Source of the DNA: Viola odorata
Lineage: Eukaryota; Streptophyta; Magnoliopsida; Malpighiales; Violaceae
Direction of reading: 5' to 3'
Assembly (NCBI GenBank): GCA_963691705.1
Contig: OY829540.1
Span: forward strand, 5,594,001-5,658,000
DNA length: 64,000 nucleotides
Positions 26,401-38,612 of this stretch are shown here, piece after piece (positions within the stretch are counted from its first letter, which is position 1; the number at the start of each line of letters is the position of its first letter). The notes beneath the pieces are model-generated. The model saw nothing but the letters and a program-made list of their open reading frames with translations. It did not search any database and had not been told where the DNA came from. The position numbers were made by a program, and so were the translations under genes.

Positions 26401-29400
26401 ATGACCGAAGTAGCTACCTCGGTTGTCCACGAAGTCCTCGGTCGCCGTGCCCAGGATGTCGATCAACCCATCATCGATTACATCATCAACGTTCTCGCCG
26501 ACGACGACTTCGATTTCGGCGACGACGGCGAAGGCGCTTATGACGCCATCGGAGAACTCCTCGTCGGCGCAGAATGCGTCTCTGACTTCAGCGAATCCCG
26601 CCTTGTGAGTTACCTTCTCGTAACCGTACTTCAAAAAAATGGCATTCCCATTTCGTTTTGATTAAGCATTTTTTGGTATTATTTGAATGGCTAGGTTTGT
26701 AGTAAGTTGTCGGAGAAGTTCGGAAAACATGTGGTGAAACCGAAACCGACCGTGAGGAGTCTAACGACGCCTTTTAGGATGGATGATGGAATGGAAGTGG
26801 AGGCTCGGAAAAAGAAGCCTGAGCCAGTTGATGGTCCTCTGTTGACTGAGCGTGATCGTATGAAGATAGATAGACGAAAGAGGAAGGAAGAGCGTCAGCG
26901 TGAAGTAAGGAAATTAAGATAAACAGTTTATTTACGAGTTGTGGTGATTTTAGTTCCTAGTGTATGCAGTGAGTTATTTATGATGCTAGTGTGACTGAGG
27001 GTTTCTCTTATTTTGCAACTGTGAAGGCCCAATACCAAATACATGTGGCAGAAATGGAGGCAGTCAAGGCTGGAATGCCGGTTGTTGCTGTCAGTCATGA
27101 TGGTAGTACTGGGCCAACTGTAAAGGATATTCGCATGGAGAACTTCAATGTGTCAGTGGGTGGTCGGGATCTCATTGTGGATGGTGAACTTACGCTTTCT
27201 TTTGGAAGGCATTATGGTGGGTTATTTTGCTTTAGTTATAGTATAATAAGCAAGATTACTGAAATTATAGAGGCTGCACTACATATAATATAATAATTTT
27301 GTGTTTACTGCGTTTCCTGTGAAGGTCTTGTTGGGAGAAATGGTACTGGGAAAACAACTTTTCTTAGGCACATGGCTATGCATGCTATTAAGGGGATTCC
27401 ACAAAACTGTCAAATATTGCATGTGGAGCAGGAGGTTGCTGGTGATGATACAACAGCCCTGCAATGTGTTTTGAACACTGATATTGAGAGAACTCAGCTT
27501 CTAGAAGAGGAAGCTCGAATTCTGGCAAAACAGGTGAGTTTACTTTCTGTTGTTTTGAATTTATTTTTTTGTTTCAGTTCATTTATCAACCTTGGTTGGT
27601 CATGGATTGTGTGTTCTTACTCACATTTATGATTTTTGTGAAGAGAGAATTGGAGTTTGAAAGTGTGCTGGAAAATGGTAAAGGGGGTCAAGATGGATCA
27701 GTTGACAAAGATGGAACTGGACAAAGACTTGAAGAAATATACAAAAGGCTTGAGCTTATAGATGCCTACTCTGCAGAATCACGGGCTGCTTCCATTCTTG
27801 CGGTCAGTTCCCTAACACTTCCTGTCACTAACAGTGCCTGCTTGACTTATGCTCATAAGTAAATATTGGAAGGTTGTGGGCATTTTACATTGTGTAATGG
27901 GAATGGGCTTTGAGTCTAGAAACTTTACTCAGACACGGTCAATGATCTCAGAGAGAAACTTTTGATAGATGATTCAAATAAGGAAAGATGACGCGTTGTC
28001 TAAACATGATCACCTTATGCATTCCTTATCAGAAAAGTGATTGCTGAAAGCTTAAACTCATTCTCTGACTTGATTCAGTATGGAACATGTAAGTGTTGCC
28101 AGTCTACTCAATTGATCAATACTATACACTATTCGCTCTGTTGCTTTACTTCCTCAGGGACTCAGTTTCTCTCCAGAGATGCAGCGGAAGGCAACCAAAG
28201 CTTTTTCTGGCGGATGGCGTATGAGAATTGCTCTTGCACGTGCACTGTTTATAGAACCTGATATCTTACTGCTTGATGAACCTACGGTGCTGCATCTTTT
28301 GTTTTTTCCTTTTCAGAATTGGAGCTGTTTATTTAATATGTCCAGGTTTATGATTGTAAATCTTTTCTGGCAGAACCATCTTGATCTTCATGCTGTGCTG
28401 TGGTTGGAATCTTACCTGGTGAAGTGGCCAAAAACATTTATAGTTGTTTCCCATGCTAGAGAATTCCTGAACACGGTAACACCTTTGTCGTGGTTACTAA
28501 GAATACAAATGATCAGTGGTTGTCCCAACATTCTTGATCAATCTCTTGAATTTCTTATTTGATCCTCAGGTAGTTACGGATGTTCTTCATTTACACGGGC
28601 AGAAGCTTACCGCTTACAAAGGTAATTATGATATATTTGAGAGGACACGAGAGGAACAATTAAAGAACCAGCAGAAAGCATTTGAAGCAAATGAACGATC
28701 AAGGTCTCATATGCAGGTATTTGATCTTGCTCTGGCTGAAGGGAACGCTGTTCCATTATTTTTTTGTTGTTTTTATGATGCGCATCTTTGGTTCTATTAA
28801 ATTTTGTTATTGTTGCCTACCTTATGTTTTTGGTGTAAAGAAATTTTGCTACTGGCGGTGTTGTCTTATCAAGAAAACTTCATATTTTTATCTCCACGAA
28901 GTCTATTTCATAGTAACCTATGATGTCTGTAGATGTGTGTTCCATTCTTGGTGTGCTACTACATTTGAGTTAGAACCCAATCATATAGTTGAATTTTCGC
29001 TCTCAGTTTTACCATAGTGCGGAAGTCAATAATCCATGATGCTCGACCAATTTAACATGTTAATCACTTCCTGTTCTATGATAATCAGTATCAACTTTAT
29101 TTCTTTGCGCACGATGCTTTCAACATAGACTTTGGAATTTGATGGATTTTGACGTAGTGTATGTTTATATCAAGATATATTTTAAAATTTTGTGTTTGGC
29201 ATTGAATTGTTCACATGTTCTTGTTTGGGTGTGCAGTCCTTCATTGACAAGTTCCGTTATAATGCTAAGAGGGCATCTCTTGTCCAGTCAAGAATCAAGG
29301 TGCTTGTTATCATTATCTAGAATTATCTTAAATTCAAGTTCTTATTTTATTTCTGTTGTTTTTGCCTGGTAGACTCTTTTCTCATTATCTCCTATGCCTT

Positions 29401-32212
29401 TTTCAGGCACTAGATCGAATGGGTTTTGTAGATCAAATTATCAATGACCCTGAGTATGCTTTCATCTTCCTCAGTGGCTTGATAGTGTAGATTCTCCCCA
29501 AGCTTACTTATTCATAATTATTGTGCGCTTTTTATGCAGCTACAAATTCGATTTCCCAACTCCAGATGACAGGCCAGGTCCACCCATTATAAGTTTCAGG
29601 TTTGATTTAGCACATCATGTGGCAGAATTTTTGTTTGTTCATGAGGCTCTGTTGACTGTTTTAGTGAGCGGGAATGCATTGCTAGCAACTAATCTTTGGG
29701 TGATAGCAAGTTATTTGAATCCTTCACTTAAGTGTATAAATTATCAAAGCAGTCTCCTTCTTCTTTTCTTTTTTCACTTCTTAATATTGCTACGTCTTAG
29801 ACCAAAGTTGACTGCAAGTTATTGTATCCTGCTCTTCATTTATAGATTAGTAATGTATTATATAAAGCACTATTTACTAGTAGTGTTTTGTTTAGGGTTC
29901 TTTTCCATTTTAAAAATTTACTGTATTAGTTTTATCCTTCTTAATATTCTTAAGTTTTAGACTGAAGCTAACTTGAGATAAATGGTGTTTGTTAAACATA
30001 ATACAGTGATGCATCATTTGGTTATCCTGGGGGACCCATATTATTCAGGAATCTGAATTTTGGAATAGATCTTGACAGCCGCATAGCAAGTAAGGATAGC
30101 TACCCCTCTTAAAGCTTTTGTGTTCTAATTGTAGTTTTGCATTCATGTAATTTGTTGATTTCAAACAAACTGGTATTTAGTGCCTACATGCATATTGTTC
30201 AAATATATCGTGCCATACATTATTCTTTAGAATAAGAACAGCTGGTGGATGTTAGCATTACATGAGATTAACTATGAGGCTACCTGACTTATGTAGTGGT
30301 TGGGCCAAATGGCATTGGCAAATCAACAATTCTAAAACTAATAGCAGGGGAACTACAGCCAAGCTCTGGTACTGTCTTCCGCTCAGCAAAGGTATCTCTC
30401 TTCTTTCTGGTTTGTGTTTCTGGAATATGGATCATGTCTCAAGCATCAACAATAGAACTCTCTCTGGTTCTGGATTTAAAAGGAGGAAATACTAAAGTAG
30501 AAAGATAGGCTGATCAGTTTCTAGAAAAAATTGGACTGGAATTGTGTGGTTGAATCTGATGGGGAATGGTAATGTTTGTCTGCAGGTTCGCATTGCTGTC
30601 TTTAGTCAGCACCATGTTGATGGACTTGATCTATCTTCTAATCCTCTTTTATATATGATGCGATGCTTCCCTGTGAGTATTGACATTTTCTTTTTTATAT
30701 TCGAATAATGTATGTGTATTTCAGTTTATAATTTTAAGGACGATAATGAATGGATCATTCTTGAGGTTTTGGTGTCTATTTTGGATCGGCCCTTCGTTAA
30801 AAGTTTCTGAGGGTAACTTACCAGCATTTGCAACCTGTGCTGGACCATGCATAAGCTTCTTTCGGCTTTGATGGGTCAAGTTTGATGAATGTTGCTATAT
30901 TAGATGTTCTTTGGGGAGGCCATTTTGTTTGTCGGGCTTTTGCATTGCAAACCATTTATTTGAATCTTTCCTTGTAGGGAGTGCCTGAACTAAAGCTCCG
31001 AGCTCACTTGGGTTCTTTTGGTGTAACTGGAAATCTTGCCCTTCAACCAATGTACACCCTGTCTGGTATGCGGTTTTACCATCTTCATTTACTCTTTTCC
31101 TTAGAAGGTCATCATCCAAAATTGTTCCACAAGAACTGATGCTTGACTTGGATTCCGATAATTAATTTTAAGTGCTTGAGTGGACAGCTGTTATATTGGA
31201 TATGCATGCTTAAACGAGATCGTGGATGTTTACTGTTAATATTTACCATCAGATTCTTCATGCTGTCTAAATTTTCATGTGGTTCTCTCCTCTGAAACTG
31301 TACTCACTGGTTTCTTAGACATGCATTGTAATATTGCTCCATACACCAGGTGGTCAGAAAAGCAGGGTGGCATTTGCAAAGATAACTTTCAAGAAACCAC
31401 ACATTATATTGCTTGATGAGCCATCCAATCATCTTGTAAGTCTTTCTTCTTTCCACCATTCTCTTTGCGTTGTTGGTGAAAGTGCTGCTGCTTCTGTGTT
31501 GAAGTTCTCACTTGGGTTGTGCATTTTTCTACACTTAAGGAATTCTTTCCTTCTCAACCATTAAAACTAGTTTAGGATTATTTCCAAACTGTGTGCTGTA
31601 TCTTTACTTCAGAAATATTTTGAGCGCAAATTTTATGCTAGGCATTCTCTGCTCTCACTTGAGGTTCCTTCTTTGGGTTAAGGGAATTGGAAACTTGCAT
31701 ATAGTTTTGTAGGGGTATTAGGTCATGGAGGAAGTGTGGAAGTCTGTTTCACAATCATAATCTTATCTGTAATATCTGATTGCTTTAACCAGTAAATGAA
31801 GTTACTTGACAGTAGTCACACGTTCTCCTCTATGATACTTGTACTTAGTGTCTGACATAATAAACACCACTGGAGCTGCTTCTAATGCTGATATCTGTTG
31901 AATTTTAGGATTTGGATGCAGTGGAGGCGCTTATCCAAGGGCTTGTTCTTTTCCAGGGAGGGATTCTCATGGTATTCCCTCATGAGAAACCACATTTTCG
32001 TATTCAGTAGTACCTATCAAAATAAAGTGATTGGACCGAGACAATACATTCCCTCTTTTTTATGTAACATGAGGTTTTTTGGTGGCTTGCAGGTTAGCCA
32101 CGATGAGCATTTAATATCAGGAAGTGTGGAAGAGCTATGGGCAGTGTCGGATGGAAAGGTGACACCTTTCCATGGGACCTTCCAAGATTATAAGAAGATA
32201 CTCCAGTCCTAA
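26401..32212 (+). CDS. ABCF3: ABC transporter F family member 3 (soluble ABC-F ATPase, GCN20-like)
   Basis: Eighteen exons: 26401-26604, 26695-26904, 27027-27216, 27325-27533, 27644-27802, 28158-28286, 28374-28475, 28570-28716, 29237-29299, 29407-29453, 29540-29599, 30007-30089, 30297-30391, 30586-30672, 30978-31065, 31350-31435, 31909-31971 and 32093-32212. Together they give 713 aa, the expected family length. An acidic N-terminal region ([20 protein letters not shown]) and a charged [14 protein letters not shown] segment precede two ATPase domains. NBD1: Walker [10 protein letters not shown] (205-213), signature FSGGWRMR, Walker [17 protein letters not shown]2: Walker [10 protein letters not shown] (537-545), signature LSGGQKSR, Walker [20 protein letters not shown], then VSHDEHLI. 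The helical linker between them is typical of ABC-F. There are no membrane spans, so it is not a transporter. The group acts in translation and stress signalling; yeast GCN20 is the best-known relative. No defects seen. Confidence 0.97.
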
Positions 32213-33340
32213 ATGTTTCTTCTTTGAGTTGGCATCTATTCGGAGCGCAAGCGATCCACAAAGGAACCTAAGCATAGCAATGCTGTGATGCGAGCAAAGC
32301 TTTATGATGTTTCGTGTTTGGTGATTTTTGCCTTGTTACAGAAATTGACAAATGATAATTCTGAACAGAAAAGAAAAGATCAAAGATGGATCTCTGATAG
32401 GAGATGAGCTTTTTAAAAACGTAAGGATAGTTATGGTTATTTTAACAAATGCTACAAATAGACAAAATTTGAATGGTGTGTTTTAATCTCCTTCAATTCA
32501 ATACCACTACTACTTCTAGTCAAGGACTAAAATTTTGTTTTGTACACATCAATTATTTTTTCAATTATTTTGTAGAATTTGTGAGTAAATATAGTATTAC
32601 TTGTCAATGTTAATATGGGTTTTGCTAACCTGTCCACTTCCACCGGACAGATTAGCATTGTGTCCATTTTTATTGGACACAAATTACCTTTACTTTACAT
32701 TAATTTTATTAAAATACATGAGGATAAATATGGTAGTTCAAATTATTTCTCTATCTTTTTAATTACCACCACATTAATTAATTAATTTTATCTTTATTTC
32801 CTCTCACTCATCAATGAGATATTAGATGTACTGTAGTTTTTTTAAAGTTGTATTTTAATGACTAAAAAGTTAATAAAAAGATTATATAAATTGAAGAAAA
32901 AATGTAAATAATATTAAAATAAAAACTATCCACGAAAAGTAATGTCTTGGTCTAGTCTCATTGTATTATGCTTTTCTTTATAGTTTTATTGATGAGATTT
33001 TTTATTTTATTTTTTAGCAGAAAATAGGAAAACTTGAGCATTTTAATAATGTAAAAAAAGTGAGGAAAAGGAAAATTCTCATTAATTAAAATATTAAACG
33101 AAGGAAAACGCGTGAGCCATCAAAGATACTTGGATTATCAAAGAGTCCATAGATCCGTAATAATGACTAATGAGCATGGTCTACTACTCTCAAAGCTGAA
33201 ACTTTCAACTACCCACATTTTTCTCATCTCTCCCCGCCCTTTTTTAGTTATTTACCCTGTTCGTACCCTCTCCAATTAGGGTTTGGGATTATCAGAAAAT
33301 CCCCAATTCTCCTCTCCAAATCCAAGGCCCTTCTTCCACT
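32213..33340. other. Intergenic region downstream of ABCF3
   Basis: This contains the ABCF3 3' UTR and AT-rich spacer. A short stem near 32620-32680 (AACCTGTCC facing GGACAGATT) looks like one end of a transposon, but I could not find the other end. Bases near 33170-33340 are CT-rich, fitting the promoter or 5' UTR of the next small gene. Confidence 0.5.
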
Positions 33341-33601
33341 ATGGAAAACGGCAGGAACAGCAATGACGACAACAACAGCAACAACAACAGCATTGTTTCG
33401 ATGGAGAATTTCAACAGCGTGGCTAATTGGGTGAGCTCCTCCGTCATCTCCGCCTTCTTCTCCTCCCTCGAACGCTTCTCCTGCGTCAATGTCTCCACTA
33501 CCGATCCTGACGATGATGATGATCAAGAAGCGCCAGATCTCCCTCTCGCTCTCTCTACCAATCCTCATCAACACCAAGACGCATCCGATCTCCCTGTTTG
33601 A
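33341..33601 (+). CDS. Small acidic protein of unknown function, plant-type
   Basis: A single open frame of 86 residues starts MENGRNSNDDNNSNNNS and continues through SVANWVSSSVISAFFSSLER, then an acidic run (DPDDDDDQEAPDL), ending DASDLPV. A CT-rich, leader-like stretch precedes the ATG. The hydrophobic-to-amphipathic centre (about 27-46) may form a helix. I have an impression of similar short proteins, with a conserved ANW-ISAFF-SLERC core, in other plants, but no function is known to me. Codon use and base composition differ from the AT-rich surroundings, which supports a real gene. The region up to about 35700 could hold its 3' UTR or unrecognised non-coding exons. Confidence 0.55.
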   Translation: MENGRNSNDDNNSNNNSIVSMENFNSVANWVSSSVISAFFSSLERFSCVNVSTTDPDDDDDQEAPDLPLALSTNPHQHQDASDLPV

Positions 33602-36600
33602 CCTCCCTATGTAAATAATCGAATCAAAATTCTCCCCTCTGTATTCTTGCATTTCCTGTTTGTGGATCTTTTTAGGGCTCCATCGAGAAAGAAAAAAAGA
33701 TTTTGTGATGTCGTGATTGTGATCCTTATTGTCATTGAACATCTCTTTCTGTAATTATTCGTAATTTTCCGTAACTTCATATTGTTGTTTGGATATTTTG
33801 ATGTTATGCTCACGGAGATGATTTTTGCTTTTATATATTGATAGAACAAACTATTTATATCCAGATGAATATATTGCATTGTAACTAGTTGGCAAAATGT
33901 ATGTTACATTCTATTCGTTATCGGTTTGGTTGTTAGTGCTAGTGATTAGAAATTGTGGAGCTTAGGAGCTTGTTGGGTCTGTCTGAAAGTGGGAGAAGAT
34001 ACTCGTGTTGTCCTTTCATCACAGTGATGATAATTTCATCAACGAAGCGGTCAGCTAGTGAATTGTGTACCATCTTTGGTGGTGGTTTCTAATGGAGTTC
34101 TTGATTGAGTTTTTTCGTGATTTCCTAGTTTATGTGGTGAGTTTCTCTGCAACAATGCAGCCTCAATATCATGTTTTCCAGTTGATAAATGCTGGCTGGG
34201 CATGAATTATTCTAATGCATCATGAATAGCGATGGGATGGCAGTACTTGGGCTTACTATTTTTATTGTCTTGATCAGTTGATCTTATTCCTCCCTTGCTG
34301 CTTTAGTTGAACCATTCCTTTTGCTCTAGCTCATTTAGAAAGTTCACTCTCTAATCTCACATGGTTTGCTTGAATTTTGTGCCTTTGCATTAGCTGAATG
34401 AAAATGGAAACTCTCATTTATACTTGCACATCTTTGTACATTTTGATCTCAGCCTATTGTTTCTATATTTGTTATTTCCTTCCCCTTATCTTTCCAATAA
34501 TTTGCATGTGTACTACCTTCTACAATGTACATGTTATGTTTGGATCATGTGGTGTCAGCTTTGCTGCTGTGAAAACATCAATGGAGAGATCTTGGGGAGC
34601 CTTTCATTGAAGCAAAGGAGGTAATTAGCTGCAATTCCAATGAAATTTGCAAGCTTTTAGAAATATTGCATGGCATTCGTTTAACAGTATACTTCAAGTG
34701 CAGTGCACCCATTCTTTGTATCAAACTCTACAAACACGCTCTAACTACTACATACATTTTCTTCACTGCATTATACATATATAATGTGCTTCATCTTGAG
34801 CAGCTGACAATTGCAAGAAATGTTTTATCTTGCCGTTGTTACTCCTCTTTATGCTCTTCCTTCCAGCATAGCAGCATCGCAATGCAACGGCGGATTATAT
34901 ACAGCCTTGCTCTGACTCCCTTGAAAACCCTGTTTTTTTGCTGGATTCTGGTTTGCCCATTTGTGGTGGAAGAATCTTTCCTTTGCTGAGAAGCTGACAA
35001 TTCCATTACTTCCAATTCTCCCTTATTAGTTTTTACTCCTTTCCCTTCCTTTGTTCTTTTATATACAGCCAGGTCCCTCCATTCCTATAGGGATCTTTTT
35101 GTAGGGGTCAGTAATTAAAGTCCATCTTTAGAAAACAGTAAATAATTGGGAGAAATCAGCAATGTAACCTGAGTTTACTGATTCCTGCTCAGCTTTTTGC
35201 AGTCAACAGCAGGCTGGTTTTTTTCTTCGCCGGTCAGCTGGTGTAGCATCCAGATTTTCAGGATAACTGTCCTTTTATGACCCAAGTCAGTGTCCACTTT
35301 CCAGAATTTATTGCCCTAAAGACAAATGGATTGCTTGGCCTTGGCTTGCTTCTAGTCATTTTTTAAGTTTTTAACGCTTAGTTATTTATAGTTCCTGGAT
35401 TTTTTAATCAAATTTACAGCTGGCTGCCTTTGATGAAGTTGGGCGGTGGGGTTAGCTTAGCTAGCCTTTTTTTCCCCATCTTCCATCTCATGACTGAGTG
35501 AGGAAGAGCCTGTCATTTTGACTGGACCTTTCTTCCATTTTTATTTTGAAAAAACATTGCATTTTTTCAAGATTATTTCTGTAGTCAAGGGTAACGCTCT
35601 GTTTTCTGTTTTTCTGTGGTCAATCTTAGTTTGGTTTTTTTTTGCAATCTCCACTTTTTTTATTGATTTTGCATAGCTTGGAAACTGTTGTTATAATGTT
35701 TCCATTTAAGATGATGGTAAATCTGATTAATACTAGTTCTCAACAATAAGTATTGTGAAAACTCGATTACGAAATTGAATGAGAGAGTTTGATAAATGAT
35801 AGATTGATTACATTTATTGAAAAAAGATGTATTTTATTACTGCCAAAATTACTTTGCTGTGCTTTTAAAATATAAAAAATACACCGGTGAACAATTTTTC
35901 ATACTCTAAACCCCAATGTGGTTATTAAATTCTTAGTTTTTTTTAGTCGTTATTTAAATATTTGTAGACAATTAGATCGCATTAATTAGTTAACTTTGAT
36001 TTAATTAATTAACTCAAATCACTGATTCAAATTCAAATGGAAGTTAGGTTATGAATGAGAGAGTTTAAATAATTAGCGGTTATTTCCTGCCATTGGATCA
36101 AAAGCATGCAATTGAAATCGTAACCATCAATTCCAGGGTTTTCTACTCATAGACCTTTTTCACTCTCTCCCTTTCGCCGCGCGCGCAGTCTTAAAAAGGA
36201 AAAAAGACTTGGAAAAAAATCCAAAAGAAAAATGAAAGAGAGAAGTTGCAAATCAGAAATGACAGGGTAGGTTGGTGTTCTTGAAAACCACTGATAGTGG
36301 TAGGAATCTCCTTCACTTTCAACAAACCAACCCAAAACCTGAAAGAAATTGAATTTCAGGTGATCTTCTTGTTCTTTTCATTAGTTTTTTTTTTCAGATT
36401 TGTTTTTCTGGTTTAGTTTAGAGAGATTTTTGTGCTCCCATGATGAGGCGTAGAGGAGATGATGGAATTCAATTCTCTCCTCTCCAATTTCAAAATCGTT
36501 CCAATTCCTGAATCCTAATGTGGAATTCGATTTCACTCTGAGGAGCTCAACTTTGTTTCACCTTAATTCCCTTTCCTCGTTTTCCACTGAACTCAAAATT

Positions 36601-36980
36601 TTACAATCCTTTGTTTTTGCTTTACTTCTTGCGTAGTTACGTGGGCTTCGTTTTAAAGAAGAAAAAAAACTGAGTAAGTGACACATTATTATTAGTAATA
36701 ATTATGTTAACTAATTGGCTAAAAAAAATATAACGTTTTTCATTATTTTTAACAGGTAATTAAAATTAGTGTTGATTAAGTATAGTTAATAAAACGATTG
36801 AAAGTGATCGGTTAGAAATATATTAAAAAAAGTTAATTATTACTTTAATGGTTGTGAAAATGAGTTTACTATTTTTTTTAAATCTAGATGTTAGACTGAT
36901 ATTTTATTTCAATAACTCGATAAGTTAAAAAGGACAGAATATTCTTAAAAGACATTCGCTTTATCAAAATATATAATATA
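33602..36980. other. Gene-poor stretch with transcribed-looking segments
   Basis: I find no protein-coding exon. The segment from about 33600 to 35700 has the T-rich, moderately complex look of introns or a long 3' UTR. At about 36130-36660 there is a CT-rich tract, a GC run (CGCCGCGCGCGCAG), a possible 5' UTR intron start (CAGGTGATC, near 36358) and a short frame MMRRRGDDGIQFSPLQFQNR that stops. This resembles the promoter and leader of a gene whose body is missing. Confidence 0.4.
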
Positions 36981-37395
36981 CTCATTCCGTCCTTTTTTAA
37001 TGGACGTTGGGCCCACAAGCGCGGTTATTAAGATCAACTGCTTCCCGCGTGGGCCAACCCAACATTCTACTGACGCAACACAGCAGATGGGCCAACGTCG
37101 TGGTTTTTAAAATTCAAATCAAATTTCGAATTTTCGAAACCCAACCCATTCAAAAAGAATTCAATCTCTCCTCACCCTCGTCTCTTCCTCCAACTCTCTC
37201 ACCTCTCCAACCCTTAACCCTAGATCCCGCTCAAATTTGGCCATTTCGATTAACTGAAAAATTTGGCCAAATTCAAATTACATTTCATTCCCCCCATTTT
37301 CGATTATTTATTACAAATGGGTTACTTCTTCCACATCTCCCTCCTCCGTTTCAATTCACCAACAGTAAAAGTGTTCCTCTCTCTGAATATTTAGG

Positions 37396-38606
37396 ATGAC
37401 TTCTCCCATAGCCGACTTAAACCACATTTCAGGGTCTCCTCCAGAAGGCAGCCCAGCCCCAACTATCCCATTTGGAATCCCCTAAAGCCAACTGTCTTGG
37501 CCTTGAGCAGTTGTCCTCTACCTTCTCCGGCGACGATGAACAACCACAGCAGCGGAAGGTCCCAGACATCAACGGCCCACTAGGTACTTAAACACTTTGT
37601 CCAACTGTCATATTTAATTTATTTTCAATCATTTTTGCCTTTAATTTGAGTGTTTGGTGGTGACATTTGGTTAGCTCACCGGAAGGAGCTATCGAACGAT
37701 GAACGTCTGGCTGTCTACGCAATGCTACTGGAGAGGAGTGAAGATGGCAAGTTGAAGCCAATAACAACGAGGGAGGTGTCAGAATTGTTTCGTGTGGGCA
37801 TCCGTACAATACAGAGGATTTAGAAACGGACAAGAGATTCAGGTCAGCACCATTATGCTAATAGTAGAGTCCAGAATTGGGGTAGGAAAAGGCTTGATTT
37901 CAATTTGGAGAGAATCAAATACATTCCACTGAGGAAGAGAACAACATTGAGGTCTTTGGCAGCAACTTTGGGAGTTAGTAAATCGTATCTGCATGTGAAG
38001 TTGAAAGAAGGTGTGATAAGGCGACATAGCAATGCAATCCATCCAATATTGAAAGAGAAGAATCTGAGGAGCAAAGTCAATCATTGTCTGGCATCCTTCG
38101 ATCCAGCAACAACGCCACACGATCCAACCTTCGTGAATATGAAAAATATTGTGCACATTGATGAGAAGTGGTTCTATCTAACTAAGTGGTCACAAAACAT
38201 ATTACCTTCAACATGATGAAGAAGATCCAGTAAGAACAATAATAAATGTCAATTTTATTCCTAAGTTGATGTTCTTAGTTGTTGTTGCTAGGCCAAGGTA
38301 TAATTGTAATGACTCTTGTATGTTTGATTGCAAGATTGGAGTTTCGCTTTAGTTCGTAGTGTTGCTGTTATTAGGTCAAGTCAGAATAGGCCTCGAGGTA
38401 CACTTGAGCTAAAACGAATTTCTAAAATCAGTAGGACAACAATCAAGGAGTTTATGATTGAGAGGGTGTTACTTGCCATTGTAAGCAAGTGGCCTAGGGA
38501 CAACATTACATAACACATTTTTATTCAACAAGACAATGCCCCAACTCATATAGCCACTGATGATGTTAATTTTTTTAATGCAGTTTGAAGTGTTAAGATC
38601 ATTCTG
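37396..38606 (+). pseudogene. Broken DD39D-type mariner transposase (element 1)
   Basis: Possible exon 1 begins at 37396 (MTSPIADLNHISGSPPEGSP) and has a DLN motif, as the transposase exon 1 of element 2 does. The next exon starts near 37674 with AHRKELSNDERLAVYAMLLE. It continues through the helix-turn-helix region (LRSLAATLGVSKSYLHVKLK) to the first catalytic block NIVHIDEKWF, the second block (FIQQDNAPTH region near 38520-38550) and then FFNAV. In-frame stops (for example near 37822) and frameshifts are frequent. The third catalytic block (PPNSPD type) is absent, because a nested insertion begins at about 38610. Function was cut-and-paste transposition at TA sites; this copy cannot encode it. 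Confidence 0.88.
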
Positions 38607-38612
38607 GGCTAT

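Noticed and set aside
29139..30495. Plus-strand frames of 77-145 codons within ABCF3
   Set aside because: They run through introns and exon edges of ABCF3; the spliced reading frame explains the conserved parts.
32617..32690. Stem-like end resembling a transposon terminus
   Set aside because: Only one end is visible; without a partner end and duplication it is not callable.
34398..34989. Three open frames of 66-107 codons downstream of the small gene
   Set aside because: Composition is that of T-rich untranslated or intronic DNA, and no family is recognised.
37007..37399. 130-codon frame at the left end of mariner element 1
   Set aside because: It begins in the terminal repeat and covers the leader region before the transposase start; no motif is seen.
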